NCBI RefSeq assembly: GCF_004364865.1
Contig: NZ_SOAU01000001.1
Coordinates: 2,884,001-2,948,000, forward strand
Length of the DNA: 64,000 nt
Origin: Ilumatobacter fluminis
Lineage (GTDB): Bacteria > Actinomycetota > Acidimicrobiia > Acidimicrobiales > Ilumatobacteraceae
Direction: 5' to 3'
Shown here: positions 51,183 to 60,543 of the stretch, piece by piece
Layout: every line of letters begins with the position of its first letter
How positions within the stretch are numbered: position 1 is the stretch's first letter
Program-made: the position numbers and the translations under genes
The notes under the pieces: generated by a model
What the model was told of the DNA's origin: nothing
What the model saw: only the letters and a program-made list of their open reading frames with translations
Databases searched by the model: none

Positions 51183-53497
51183 GACGCCACCTCCGTGAGT
51201 TCGCGCTCCGTCTCGGGAGCGACTCGATCCCGTTGTCCCGCCTGCTCGTCACGACCGGCGCGAGCGAGTGACACGACACCGACCGAGACGGCGACGAGCA
51301 CGATGATCTCGCCCCACGTGTCGAGCGCTCGGATGTCGGTGAGCACGACGTTGACGATGTTGTTGCCGCCACCGGTCTCGACCGACTCCTCGACGAGGGC
51401 CTGGCGCGGCGGTGCGCCGGTCGGACGACTCCCGGCCGCGGCGAGCGCAGCGGCGACCGCGATGCCGACGAGCACCGACACGGCGATGCGCACCTGGCGC
51501 CACAGCAGACCGAAGCGAGGGAAGTCGCGGCCGAGGTGACCGAGGCCGACGACGAAGCCGACGACGATCACGGTCTCGACGAGGAGCTGGGTGAGTGCCA
51601 GGTCGGGTGATCCCTGCACGACGAACAATCCGGCGACGGCGAACCCGACGGCGCCGAGCCCGAGCGCCGCCCCGAGCCGGTTCGGAACCAGCGTCAGGGC
51701 GATCGCAGCACCGAGCACGATCGCTCCGAGCACCACCTGGGCGGGGCTGTCCCACGGGCGGAGTGTGTCGACGTCGATCTCGGTCACGAACGGCACCGCC
51801 GCGAGCGCGGCGACGACCGCGGCCGTGAGCACGTAGCCGGGCAACGAGCCGTGTTGCACCACGCCGGCGACCCGGCGGGCGGAGCGCAGGGTCACCGTGA
51901 CCATTGCGTCGACGGCATCGGCGCCGAGCGGGCGCGGAGCCGCCGAGTCACGACGCACCAGGACGAGGCCGAGGACCGCGCCGGCCGCGACGATCGCCAT
52001 CGAGATCGCGAACGCCGTGGTGAGCCCCGGCCAGCGCAGCAGCGTGTAGGCCTCGGCCGCCGGGTCGATGCGGACAGCGCCGGCCCGGACCCGATCGCTG
52101 ACCACGCCGAGCAGGACGAAGCCGACGAGGCTTGCCAGACCGAGGAGTCCGGACACGACCGTCATGGCGGGGCGGCGAGGGGCGACCGTCAGCCCGTCCG
52201 GCTCCGTACCGGCGAACACGCCGAGCAGGAACCGGAGCGTGTAGGCAACGGTGAGCACCGAGCCGCCGACGACGCCGGCGAGCAGGACCGCCCGCTCGGC
52301 GCCGCCGAGCTGCAGCGCGGCCTCGATGCCCGCTTCCTTGGCGGCGAAACCGAGCAGGGGCGGCACCCCGGCCATCGAGAGGCCGGACAGGACAGCGACA
52401 CCGAACGCGACGGGCATCGATCGCCACAAGCCGCCGAGCTCGGCGATCTCTCGAGTGCCGGTGCGCACGTCGATCTCGCCGACGACCATGAACAGCGCCG
52501 CTTTGAACACGGCGTGGGCGACGAGGATCGAGACGGCGGCGAAGGTGGCCTTTCCCTCGCCGACGCCGAGCAGGGCGACCATCAGGCCCAGCTGCGACAC
52601 CGTGCCCCAGGCGAGGATGAGCTTGGCGTCGGTCTGGCGGAGTGCACCGATCGCTCCCCACAGCATCGTCGCGAGACCGACACCGACGACCAGTGGCAGC
52701 CACGGCCCGGTGTCGCCGAGCGCCGGTTGCAGCACGGCGAGCAGGATGATGCCCGCCTTCACCATCGTGGCCGAGTGCAGGTATGCGCTCACCGGCGTCG
52801 GCGCAGCCATCGCGCCCGGCAGCCACACGTGGAACGGCACCTGTGCCGACTTGGTGGCGGCCGCGACGACCACCAACACCGCGGCGACCGCTCCGGTGGT
52901 GCCGCCGACGGGCTGCAGCGCACCGAGACGTGTCGAACCGTCGGCTCCGGTGAGTACGAGGAGTCCGGCGAGGAGGACGAGTCCGCCCGCGGCGGTGATG
53001 AGCAGCGCTCGGCGGGCGGCGATCTGCGCCGTGGGGTCGGCGTACTTGTGACCGACGAGCAGGAACGACGTGACCGAGGTCATCTCCCAGAACACGAACA
53101 GCGTCCAGACCGAGTCGGCCCACACGAGGCCGAGCATCGACCCCGAGAAGGCGAGCAGGGTGGCGGCGAAGCGTCCGAGGCCTGCGGCCCCCGACGAGAA
53201 GTAGCCGGCGGCGTACACGAAGACGGCGACGCCGATACCGGCGACGATCAACCCGAGCAGCGCCGTCAACGCATCGATCCGGAACGCCACCTCGAGGCCG
53301 AGCCCCTCGACCCACGTCACCGACGCGGTGAGCGAATCACCGGCGGCGAGCCACACGATCGAGCAGACCGACGTGAGGGCGGGCGGCACCGCTGCGATCG
53401 AGAACGCGGTGCGACCCGACCACGGCCGGGAGGCCAGCACGAGCACGGCGACGCCGAACGACGCGAGCAGGAGCCAGATGATCGAGGAATCGCTCAT
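51179..53497 (-). CDS. mrpA: Na+/H+ antiporter subunit A
   Basis: 772 aa, about 20 hydrophobic segments. The N-terminal two-thirds is NuoL-like (FWEMTSVTSFLLVGHKYADP, KSAQVPFHVWLPGAMAAPTP, YLHSATMVKAGIILLAVLQP, KLILAWGTVSQLGLMVALLG). The C-terminal third has the DUF4040/MnhB-like part (GSPDLALTQLLVETVIVVGF and TGGGNNIVNVVLTDIRALDT). First gene of mrpABCDEFG. Start placed at the ATG 53497; the frame stays open to 53572, but that would include the operator-like repeat. Divergent from the 2-phosphoglycerate-kinase operon. Confidence 0.94.
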   Translation of the reverse strand: MSDSSIIWLLLASFGVAVLVLASRPWSGRTAFSIAAVPPALTSVCSIVWLAAGDSLTASVTWVEGLGLEVAFRIDALTALLGLIVAGIGVAVFVYAAGYFSSGAAGLGRFAATLLAFSGSMLGLVWADSVWTLFVFWEMTSVTSFLLVGHKYADPTAQIAARRALLITAAGGLVLLAGLLVLTGADGSTRLGALQPVGGTTGAVAAVLVVVAAATKSAQVPFHVWLPGAMAAPTPVSAYLHSATMVKAGIILLAVLQPALGDTGPWLPLVVGVGLATMLWGAIGALRQTDAKLILAWGTVSQLGLMVALLGVGEGKATFAAVSILVAHAVFKAALFMVVGEIDVRTGTREIAELGGLWRSMPVAFGVAVLSGLSMAGVPPLLGFAAKEAGIEAALQLGGAERAVLLAGVVGGSVLTVAYTLRFLLGVFAGTEPDGLTVAPRRPAMTVVSGLLGLASLVGFVLLGVVSDRVRAGAVRIDPAAEAYTLLRWPGLTTAFAISMAIVAAGAVLGLVLVRRDSAAPRPLGADAVDAMVTVTLRSARRVAGVVQHGSLPGYVLTAAVVAALAAVPFVTEIDVDTLRPWDSPAQVVLGAIVLGAAIALTLVPNRLGAALGLGAVGFAVAGLFVVQGSPDLALTQLLVETVIVVGFVVGLGHLGRDFPRFGLLWRQVRIAVSVLVGIAVAAALAAAGSRPTGAPPRQALVEESVETGGGNNIVNVVLTDIRALDTWGEIIVLVAVSVGVVSLARAGRDEQAGQRDRVAPETERELTEVAS

Positions 53498-53698
53498 GCC
53501 GGGGGCCGCCGGAGGGGGCTCGCTTCGGTGCGCATGGCGAAAGGTTATCTCGTAATAGCTATTTTCAAACATAGCTATTATGATCTACGTCATTCACATG
53601 ACCTGTTCAGCCCGTCATGACCGATCGGCCGAGCGCCCGCCAAACGATCGCTCGGATCCGCGGCATCGACGCCGACAGGACGAACGAAGGAGACGCAC
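53498..53698. promoter_or_regulatory. AT-rich divergent control region between mrpA and the 2-phosphoglycerate-kinase operon
   Basis: 201 bp. The part from about 53540 to 53605 is markedly richer in A and T than anything else near it. TATTAT at 53576-53581 is a fair -10 element for the rightward operon and overlaps the inverted repeat. TTGAAA on the minus strand (53563-53568) could serve mrpA. A strong GAAGGAG precedes the kinase start. Confidence 0.6.
53553..53580. promoter_or_regulatory. Perfect inverted repeat, probable operator of the mrpA / kinase divergon
   Basis: TAATAGCTA (53553-53561) and TAGCTATTA (53572-53580) form a perfect 9-bp dyad with a 10-bp spacer. The size and spacing suit a winged-helix dimer such as the regulator encoded at 55221, the last gene of the rightward operon. 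The right half overlaps the -10-like TATTAT. Confidence 0.75.
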
Positions 53699-54604
53699 AT
53701 GCCCATCGACCTGGCTTCCGACGACCCGACGCTGCGGATCACGAACCGTCACGGCGAGGTCCTCCCCTTCTCGCGAGGCATCATGGCGACCAGCCTGTTG
53801 GCGACCGGCCTCCACACCGAAGAGGCGTACCGATTGGCGTCGATCGTGCAGGAGTCGCTCCACGACGGTCGTGCACGTCACGACTCCGACGAACTCGTCG
53901 AGGTCGCGTGCGACGTGCTCCGAGCACAACCGGAGGGCGAGCAGATCGTCCGCCGTTGGCTCGCCTGGCGTGCCGTTCGTCGCAGCGGTCGGCCCGTCGT
54001 CATCGTGCTCGGCGGTGCGCCGGGTGCCGGCAAGAGCACGCTGGCGACGCGTCTCGCCGTCCGGCTCGAGATCACCCGGCTGGTCACGACCGACGCCATC
54101 CGCGAGGTGCTCCGCACCGTCGTGCCCGCCGCCGTGCTCCCCGAGCTCCACGCATCCACGTTCGAGATCGTCGACACGACGAAGGCCGACCCGTTCGTGG
54201 CGTTCGACCGTCAGTGCGAGGCGGTGTCGAACGCCCTCGGCGCCGTCGCATCGCGACTGGTCACCGAGAACCGATCCGTCATCGCCGAAGGCGTGCACCT
54301 CCGTCCCGGCGCACTCACCGAGGCTCTGTCCGATCACCCGATGCGACCCGTGGTCGTCGAGCGGGTCGTGATCGCTCCACCGTCGGTCCATCGATCGAAC
54401 CTCGCGAGCCGACGGAACGCCGAGCCGCTCCGCGACGGCGACCGTCACCTCCAGCGGTTCGATCACATCACGGCGATCCAAGATCACCTCGTCGCCCAGG
54501 CCAAGACGGCCGGCATCCCCACGATGAACGTCGCCGAGTCCACCGCCCTCACCCAAGACCTCGTCGGTGAGGTCGTCGAACGGCTCGGCCAGGTGGCGGC
54601 GTGA
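53699..54604 (+). CDS. 2-phosphoglycerate kinase-like protein with ATP-cone domain
   Basis: 301 aa. Residues about 10-90 form an ATP-cone (LRITNRHGEVLPFSRGIMAT, GLHTEEAYRLASIVQESL), then a P-loop GGAPGAGKST (105-114) and TTDAIREVLRT, the TDxIREV motif of archaeal 2-phosphoglycerate kinases. Those convert 2-phosphoglycerate to 2,3-bisphosphoglycerate, a precursor of the osmolyte cyclic 2,3-diphosphoglycerate. A bacterial role is not settled. GAAGGAG is 9 nt upstream of the ATG. It leads an operon with an HAD hydrolase and a regulator, all coupled, and is divergent from the Mrp antiporter. No cyclic-diphosphoglycerate synthetase is in the window. Confidence 0.78.
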   Translation: MPIDLASDDPTLRITNRHGEVLPFSRGIMATSLLATGLHTEEAYRLASIVQESLHDGRARHDSDELVEVACDVLRAQPEGEQIVRRWLAWRAVRRSGRPVVIVLGGAPGAGKSTLATRLAVRLEITRLVTTDAIREVLRTVVPAAVLPELHASTFEIVDTTKADPFVAFDRQCEAVSNALGAVASRLVTENRSVIAEGVHLRPGALTEALSDHPMRPVVVERVVIAPPSVHRSNLASRRNAEPLRDGDRHLQRFDHITAIQDHLVAQAKTAGIPTMNVAESTALTQDLVGEVVERLGQVAA

Positions 54605-55224
54605 CGGCGTCGGCAACCACGAAGCAGCGCATTCGCAGCGTCGACACCAGCGGGCCGTCGTCGGCGGCGTGGGGCGACGACACCGTGCTCGTCTTCGATG
54701 CGCACGGCGTCGTCCTGAACCGGGCGTTCCCGACGTTCGTCCATCGACACGCCGCGGCACGGGGTGACGATCCCCGTCGCGTGTGGCGACGATGGCGCCG
54801 ACACGTTCGTCTCGATTGCTGGGAGGGGCGCCTCGAGGTCGAGGAGGCGTGGAACCGTCTGTTCCCGGGCGACGACCCGGCCACGCTCGATCGTGGACTC
54901 GCAGCGAGCTATGCGCCCGGACCGATCTTCGACCTGGTCGCGAACTCCGACCGACGGGCCTGGCTCCTCAGCAATCACCGGTCCGAGTGGCTGCTCCCCC
55001 AACTCGAGCGCTTCGGCCTCGAGCACCGGTTCGAAAGGGTGCTCGTGTCGGACGTGCTGGGCGTCGCCAAACCGGACCGCGAAGTGTTCCGCGTCGTTCG
55101 GCGCCGAGCCGGCCACGGACGCATCGTGCTCTTCGACGATTCGTCACGCAATGTGTCGACGGCGCGCCAGGTCGGCATCGAGGCGTACCAGGTCGTCGAC
55201 GTCACCGCTGGGAGGACCGAATGA
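54601..55224 (+). CDS. HAD-superfamily hydrolase
   Basis: 207 aa. Motif I is VLVFDAHGVVLN (nucleophile Asp in FDAHG; the second motif aspartate is replaced by His, similar to the FDAYG of haloacid dehalogenases), motif II WLLSNHR, motif III KPDREVFRVV and motif IV IVLFDDSSRNVSTARQVGI. A cap helix region lies between. The GTG start at 54601 overlaps the kinase stop (GTGA). It may act on a phospho-compound made or used by the kinase next door; that is inference. Confidence 0.8.
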   Translation: MTASATTKQRIRSVDTSGPSSAAWGDDTVLVFDAHGVVLNRAFPTFVHRHAAARGDDPRRVWRRWRRHVRLDCWEGRLEVEEAWNRLFPGDDPATLDRGLAASYAPGPIFDLVANSDRRAWLLSNHRSEWLLPQLERFGLEHRFERVLVSDVLGVAKPDREVFRVVRRRAGHGRIVLFDDSSRNVSTARQVGIEAYQVVDVTAGRTE

Positions 55225-55598
55225 ATGACACGAAACGTCGACGTTCTGATCGCTACGATCGATCGACGATGTCGTCCGCCACCGAAACCGACACCGACAC
55301 CGACGCCGGGGACGGCCGGCCGTCCTGGACGTTCCTGACGAACCACGCCCACGTGCTCGTCGCGATCGGCCAAGATCCCGAGATGCGCCAGCGCGACATC
55401 GCCGACGCCGTCGGCATCACGCCGGGGGCCGTCACCCGGATCCTCGCCGAGCTCGAGGCGTCGGGGTGCGTCACCCACGAACGCGTCGGTCGCCGGAACC
55501 GGTACCACATCAATCCCGAAGTCCACTTCCGTCACCCGCTCGAGTCCGAGGTGACGATCGGGCAACTGATCGAACTCACCGACGGCATCATCGACTGA
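55221..55598 (+). CDS. Winged-helix transcriptional regulator (MarR/ArsR-like)
   Basis: 125 aa. A charged N-terminal tail of about 30 residues with alternating Thr and Asp, then SWTFLTNHAHVLVAIGQDPE, MRQRDIADAVGITPGAVTRI and LAELEASGCVTHERVGRRNR, a helix-turn-helix with a wing ending YHINPEVHFRHPLESEVTIG. GGGAGGA lies just upstream, and the start overlaps the HAD stop. No metal-binding cysteines are visible, so it likely senses a small molecule or ions indirectly. Being last in the operon, it is the natural candidate for the operator at 53553-53580. Confidence 0.8.
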   Translation: MNDTKRRRSDRYDRSTMSSATETDTDTDAGDGRPSWTFLTNHAHVLVAIGQDPEMRQRDIADAVGITPGAVTRILAELEASGCVTHERVGRRNRYHINPEVHFRHPLESEVTIGQLIELTDGIID

Positions 55599-55642
55599 GC
55601 ATCCGTCCGGAATAATCACGGCCATCGCACGTTCCATCTGGC

Positions 55643-56902
55643 ATGGACGAGCGTGACCACACACGCCCGGTCCCCGAGTCGGCCGACGTCGTGATCGTCG
55701 GTGCCGGCCTCGCCGGACTGGCCGCCGCCACCACCCTCCAGCGCGCCGGACACGACGTCGTCGTGCTCGAGGCGTCCGACGGTGTCGGCGGACGCGTTCG
55801 TACCGACGTCGTCGACGGCTATCGCCTCGATCGCGGGTTCCAGGTGCTCCTCACCGCGTACCCCGAACTCGATCGGCAGTTCGACGTCAACGCACTCGAC
55901 CTCCGCCGATTCGAACCGGGCGCCATCGTCTGGGACGGCGCCGCCACCCATCTGATCGGCGACCCGCTCCGCCGGCCCACCACCACACCCAAGACCGTCA
56001 TCGCCCCGATCGGCTCGCTGGGCGACAAGCTCCGCATCCTGCGTCAGCGTGTGCGGCTCACCCGGACGAGGGCGCCCGATCTGCTCCGGCAACCCGACGC
56101 CACGACGCTCGACGCGTTGCACGACGACGGGTTCGGCGACCGCGTCATCGAACGCTTCTATCGCCCGCTCGTCGGTGGCATCCAACTCGACCCCTCGCTC
56201 CGTACCAGTCGACGTATGTTCGACGTGATCCTGCGCAGCCTGCTCCAGGGCGACTCCGCCGTCCCGGCGCTCGGCATGGGAGCGATCCCCGCCCAGCTCG
56301 CGAACACGCTGCACCCCGGCACCGTCCACCTCCGCAACGAGGTCACCGAGGTGGCACCCGAGCGCGTCACGACCGGCGACGGCCATGTCGTCACCGCACG
56401 ACGGGTCGTCGTGGCCGCCGAGGGGCCGAGGGCCGCGGCGCTGCTCGGTCTCCCGCCCGTCGAATCGAACCCCGCCACCTGTGTGTGGTTCGCCGCCGAA
56501 CGACCGCCGATCGACGACCGATACATCGTGCTCGACGGCACCGGCGTCGGCCCGGCGCTCAACGTCGCGGTCATGAGCAACGTCGCCCCGGAGTACGCAC
56601 CGTCGGGCGATGCGCTGATCGCCGCCGCCTGTCCGGGCGTCCGCGCCCCCGACATCGAGTCGGCGGTCCGCACCCAGCTCGGCCGGATGTGGGGCCCGCA
56701 GGTCGACGAGTGGCGACATCTCCGCACCGACGTCATCGCCCACGGGCAGCCCCGCCAACACCCGCCGTTCGACCCGAAGCAACGCGTCGACCTCGGTGAT
56801 GGACTCTTCGTCTGCGGCGACCATCGCGACACCGCCTCGATCCAGGGCGCACTGTTCTCGGGACGGCGCTGCGCCGAAGCCGTCGCCGACTCGCTCACCT
56901 GA
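55643..56902 (+). CDS. FAD-dependent oxidoreductase (amine-oxidase/phytoene-desaturase fold)
   Basis: 419 aa. [20 protein letters not shown] and [20 protein letters not shown] are the FAD-binding signatures, followed by [20 protein letters not shown] and the C-terminal [20 protein letters not shown] with GRRCAEAV. The class includes phytoene dehydrogenases, monoamine oxidases and protoporphyrinogen oxidases; no carotenoid genes flank it, so the substrate is unassigned. A 45-bp gap follows the regulator gene. Confidence 0.86.
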   Translation: MDERDHTRPVPESADVVIVGAGLAGLAAATTLQRAGHDVVVLEASDGVGGRVRTDVVDGYRLDRGFQVLLTAYPELDRQFDVNALDLRRFEPGAIVWDGAATHLIGDPLRRPTTTPKTVIAPIGSLGDKLRILRQRVRLTRTRAPDLLRQPDATTLDALHDDGFGDRVIERFYRPLVGGIQLDPSLRTSRRMFDVILRSLLQGDSAVPALGMGAIPAQLANTLHPGTVHLRNEVTEVAPERVTTGDGHVVTARRVVVAAEGPRAAALLGLPPVESNPATCVWFAAERPPIDDRYIVLDGTGVGPALNVAVMSNVAPEYAPSGDALIAAACPGVRAPDIESAVRTQLGRMWGPQVDEWRHLRTDVIAHGQPRQHPPFDPKQRVDLGDGLFVCGDHRDTASIQGALFSGRRCAEAVADSLT

Positions 56903-56947
56903 CGAGCCGATCCCCGCCGACGAGCCGATCCCCTGCCCGCAGCGACC

Positions 56948-57763
56948 ATGACCACGAGCGAGACATCATCTGCGACATCGACGCCGAGCGCCTCGGTCGA
57001 GATGATCTCGCCCGAGCCGCCGACGTGGGATCGACGCACCTTGATGCGACAGCGTTGGGACGAACTCGCATACTTCCACTGGTCGTACGAGCCGGACGTC
57101 GTGCAGCGCCTGTTGCCCGACGGGCTCATCGTCGACACGTTCGACGATCGAGCCTGGGTCGGCCTGATCCCGTTCGAGATGCGCAACGTGCAGCTCGGCC
57201 CGACGCCGCCGGTTCCGTTCCTCGGGTCGTTCATCGAGATCAACGTGCGCACCTACGTCCGCGACCGGCTCGGCCGCCGCTCCGTGTGGTTCTTCTCGCT
57301 CGACGTGCCGCGTTCGGCGATCGTCGGGGTCGCACGAACGGTGTTCTCGCTCCCGTACTGCTGGGCGAGCACCGAGCACACCGTCGACGGCGAACGTCAC
57401 CGCTACCGGATGCGGCGTCGTTGGCCCCGCCGCAGCGGCGGCGAATCGGCGGTTGCCGACATCGCGTTCACCGTCGGCGCACCGATCGCCGACGACGACG
57501 TCACCGATCTCGACCACTTCCTGAGCGCCCGTTGGGCGCTCGTCACGACTCGGCGAGCGACGCCGCTGTACGGGCGGGTGCACCACGAGCGTTGGCCGCT
57601 GCACGAGGTGACCGGCGTCCGGATCGAGCAGGACGTGATCGAGGCAGCCGGACTGCCGGGACCCGTCGGCGAGCCGATCGCCCGCTACTCCCCCGGTGTC
57701 GGCGTCAGCGTGGCCTGGTTCGAACGGATCCGATCCGTCGAGGCCGTGGCGGCGGGCGGATGA
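56948..57763 (+). CDS. DUF2071 (YqjF-like) family protein
   Basis: 271 aa. MRQRWDELAYFHWSYEPDVV, LLPDGLIVDTFDDRAWVGLI, PFEMRNVQLGPTPPVPFLGS and FIEINVRTYVRDRLGRRSVW are the family signature; function unknown. The stop overlaps the start of the small membrane protein (ATGA), so the two are coupled. Confidence 0.86.
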   Translation: MTTSETSSATSTPSASVEMISPEPPTWDRRTLMRQRWDELAYFHWSYEPDVVQRLLPDGLIVDTFDDRAWVGLIPFEMRNVQLGPTPPVPFLGSFIEINVRTYVRDRLGRRSVWFFSLDVPRSAIVGVARTVFSLPYCWASTEHTVDGERHRYRMRRRWPRRSGGESAVADIAFTVGAPIADDDVTDLDHFLSARWALVTTRRATPLYGRVHHERWPLHEVTGVRIEQDVIEAAGLPGPVGEPIARYSPGVGVSVAWFERIRSVEAVAAGG

Positions 57764-58188
57764 CGTCGGTGCTCGTCGCCGGCGCTGCGGCGACGTGGGC
57801 GATGGCCGGCGTGATCTGGGTGATGCAACTCGTGCACTACCCGATGCTCGTCGGGTACTCGGCGATGTCGCCGGTGACGGCGGCCGTCGACCACCAACGC
57901 CGGATCACCTGGATCGTCGGGCCCCTGATGGCCGTGGAGGGAACGACCGCGCTGGCGTTGCTCGTCGACCGCCCGGACACGATGAGCGCCCTGAGCGCAT
58001 GGGTGGCCGCCGCACTCCTCGGCGTTGCGCTGGCCTCGACGTGGCTGCTCCAAGTACCGATGCACAGCGTGCTCGCCCGCGGCCACGACGCCGACGCCGG
58101 CCGGCGCCTCATCACCACCAACTGGATCCGCACCGCCGCATGGACCGCCCGCGGCATCGTCCTCGCCGCCGTCCTCGCCACCCCCTGA
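57760..58188 (+). CDS. Small four-TM membrane protein
   Basis: 142 aa with about four hydrophobic segments: MTSVLVAGAAATWAMAGVIW, RRITWIVGPLMAVEGTTALA, LSAWVAAALLGVALASTWLL and AWTARGIVLAAVLATP. WVMQLVHYPML and QVPMHSVLARG recur in DUF4149-like membrane proteins. No function known. It overlaps the DUF2071 gene and probably forms one operon with it. Confidence 0.75.
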   Translation: MTSVLVAGAAATWAMAGVIWVMQLVHYPMLVGYSAMSPVTAAVDHQRRITWIVGPLMAVEGTTALALLVDRPDTMSALSAWVAAALLGVALASTWLLQVPMHSVLARGHDADAGRRLITTNWIRTAAWTARGIVLAAVLATP

Positions 58189-58327
58189 CGCTCCCGCGCC
58201 GCCACGGCCTCGCCGAGCGGTTCGCCGGGTCTCTGCGAGATCCGTCTCGGGTGCGGGCTGGGCGTGGTGGCTAGCGTCCGGGGCGAGCGTGGCACGGGGC
58301 TGCGCACCGACCCGAGGGGAATCACCC

Positions 58328-59395
58328 ATGCCGAACGTGCTCGAGACCGACCGCAACGACGCCCAGCGGACCCGCACCGTCGACCAGCCGACGACACCGC
58401 TCGCCGACGGCGAGGTTCGGTTCGCGATCGAGTCGTTCGCACTGACCGCCAACAACATCACCTACGCCGTCGCCGGCGACATGCTCGGCTACTGGGACTT
58501 CTTCCCGTCGGGCGACGACGCCTGGGGACGCGTTCCGGCGATGGGCTGGGCGACCGTCACCGAGTCGGCCCACCCCGACGTTCCCACCGGCGACCGCTAC
58601 TACGGCTGGTTCCCGCTGGCGTCGGAGCACGTGGCCACCGTCGCGCCGACGTCGGCCGGCATCCGCGACGACGGAGACCACCGGTCGCAGCACGCACCGG
58701 TCTACCGCAGCTACGTGGCGACGGACCGCGACCCGTACCACCAGGACGGCACCGACGCCGAGCACCGGCACGCCTTGCTCCGCGGCTTGTTCGTGACCGG
58801 CTTCCTCGCCGACGGCCATCTCGCGCTCACCTCGGGCTCGGCGACACAGACCGTCGTCCTCTCGGCCTCGTCGAAGACGGCGATCGGCTACGCCGCCTGT
58901 GCGAAGGCGCGCGGCGTCGAGGTGGTCGGTGTCACCTCGCCTCGCAACGTCGACTTCGTCCGGAGCCTGCCCTACTACGACCAGGTCGTCACGTATGACG
59001 ACGTCGATCAGATCCCGGCCGCGCCGAGCACCGTCGTTGACATGGCCGGCGTCGCGTCGGCGACCGCGGCGGTGCACGACCGTCTCGGCGACTCGATCGC
59101 CCGGTCGCTGACGATCGGGATGAGCCACCACGAGGCCGAACGGGTGCCGGTCAACGCCGGCCCTGCGCCGGAGTTCTTCTTCGCCCCGACCGCCTCCCAG
59201 GCGTTGATCGATGAGAAGGGGGCGGAACGCCACGAGCGCGAGATCGCCGAGTCGCTGTTCACCTTCGTGGATGCGAGCAGCGACTGGCTCACGGTCGACG
59301 TCCGCACGGGTGCGGAGGCCGTCGCCCAGGCGTGGAGCGACGTCTACGACGGAGCCGTCCCGCCGAACGTCGGCGTCATCGGCAGCCAGACCTGA
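58328..59395 (+). CDS. DUF2855 family protein (MDR-like fold)
   Basis: 355 aa. EVRFAIESFALTANNITYAV is the typical DUF2855 start, related to medium-chain dehydrogenases but without zinc ligands. DDAWGRVPAMGWATVTESAH, SGSATQTVVLSASSKTAIGY and VDMAGVASATAAVHDRLGD follow. Its reaction is unknown. ATG at 58328 is preceded by GAGGGG. It converges with the AraC gene 6 bp away. Confidence 0.84.
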   Translation: MPNVLETDRNDAQRTRTVDQPTTPLADGEVRFAIESFALTANNITYAVAGDMLGYWDFFPSGDDAWGRVPAMGWATVTESAHPDVPTGDRYYGWFPLASEHVATVAPTSAGIRDDGDHRSQHAPVYRSYVATDRDPYHQDGTDAEHRHALLRGLFVTGFLADGHLALTSGSATQTVVLSASSKTAIGYAACAKARGVEVVGVTSPRNVDFVRSLPYYDQVVTYDDVDQIPAAPSTVVDMAGVASATAAVHDRLGDSIARSLTIGMSHHEAERVPVNAGPAPEFFFAPTASQALIDEKGAERHEREIAESLFTFVDASSDWLTVDVRTGAEAVAQAWSDVYDGAVPPNVGVIGSQT

Positions 59396-59401
59396 TCGGC
59401 G

Positions 59402-60406
59402 TCACGTTCCGGGCCCGCCTCGCCGGCGGAACTCGGCCGGTGTCAAGCCGGTCCACCGCTTGAACGCGCGGCTGAACGCCGTCTGGTCGGAGAAACCCGT
59501 GAGGAAGGCCACATCGGCCAACGAGTGCGCACTCGCCTGCAGCAGCGACTCGGCCGCGTCGCGGCGTGCGTCGGTGACGAGGGTCTGGAAATTGACGCCA
59601 TCGTCGGCGAGGCGGCGGTGCAGCGTCCGCTCGCTCATCCCGAGGCGGCGGGCGACCGCCGACTTGCTCGGCTGACCGTCGGCCAACGTGTCGGCGACCA
59701 CACCACGCACGACGACGGTCAGCGACCGGTCGGCCGCTTTCGCCTTGAGGTCGTCGAGTTGGGCGAGCAGGTAGGTCGACAACCCCTCGTCGGCGAGCAG
59801 CGTCGGTCGGGCGAGCTGCTCCGCATCGAGCAGCAGCCCGTCGACGTGGGCGCCGAACCGCACCGAGCACCCGAAGTACTCGCGGTGTGGCGCAGCGTCA
59901 GCGGGTGGTTCGTGACGGAAGCCGACCTGCCGGGGCACGAACGACGAGCCGGTCGCCTGTCGGATCATCGAGACGACCGCTGCCAACGCACACTCGTTGG
60001 CGAGGGCGGCGCCGGGCCGGTGGTGCGGTCGCCCGACCAGGGCGAACGTCGACCCGTCGGACTCGTCGAGCAGCTCGTAGTCGAGGGTGTCACTGAGCAC
60101 GAGCACGTACCGCATCAGACGCCGGAGCGAGTCGCCGACGGTCGGCGCCGTCTTCATCGCCAACCCCAACGCGCCGAGGGAGTCGGCGGAGATCGACGCC
60201 CCGTACCGGAACGGCAACTCGGGATCGTCCGGTACCGCCACCCGCTCCAGCAGGTCGTAGTAGGCGTCGGCGTCGACCGACTGTCCGGTCCACGGCACTT
60301 CCGGCTCGATCGGGAGGCCGAGATCGGCGAGGAGCCGGTCGTGCGGGACCGACGAGCGTGACACGCCGACGATCCGCCGGATGACCGGTGTTCCGACCGA
60401 TGGCAT
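59402..60406 (-). CDS. AraC-family transcriptional regulator (Arabinose_bd N-terminal type)
   Basis: 334 aa. N-terminal ligand domain (FRYGASISADSLGALGLAMK, TAPTVGDSLRRLMRYVLVLS), C-terminal double helix-turn-helix: KSAVARRLGMSERTLHRRLA and AHSLADVAFLTGFSDQTAFS with RAFKRWTGLTPAEFR. This architecture (as in the OruR/ArgR-like group) usually activates catabolic genes. Divergent from the DUF4386 gene with a 137-bp gap, so it probably controls the DUF4386-oxidoreductase operon and itself. Confidence 0.87.
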   Translation of the reverse strand: MPSVGTPVIRRIVGVSRSSVPHDRLLADLGLPIEPEVPWTGQSVDADAYYDLLERVAVPDDPELPFRYGASISADSLGALGLAMKTAPTVGDSLRRLMRYVLVLSDTLDYELLDESDGSTFALVGRPHHRPGAALANECALAAVVSMIRQATGSSFVPRQVGFRHEPPADAAPHREYFGCSVRFGAHVDGLLLDAEQLARPTLLADEGLSTYLLAQLDDLKAKAADRSLTVVVRGVVADTLADGQPSKSAVARRLGMSERTLHRRLADDGVNFQTLVTDARRDAAESLLQASAHSLADVAFLTGFSDQTAFSRAFKRWTGLTPAEFRRRGGPGT

Positions 60407-60543
60407 CCGCCGATTCTGGCACGCACCCAGCGGTGGCCGATCCGGTCACGACGTTGGCAGCAGCAGCCAAGACCCCGACCCCGGGCGATCCGTACGTTCG
60501 AAACCGTCATCCACGAGTGACGAACGACGAACCAGGAGGAATC

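Noticed and set aside
53498-53572. A 25-residue N-terminal extension of MrpA starting at 53572
   Set aside because: The ATG lies inside the operator-like inverted repeat and the added residues are not membrane-like; the start at 53497 fits the family.
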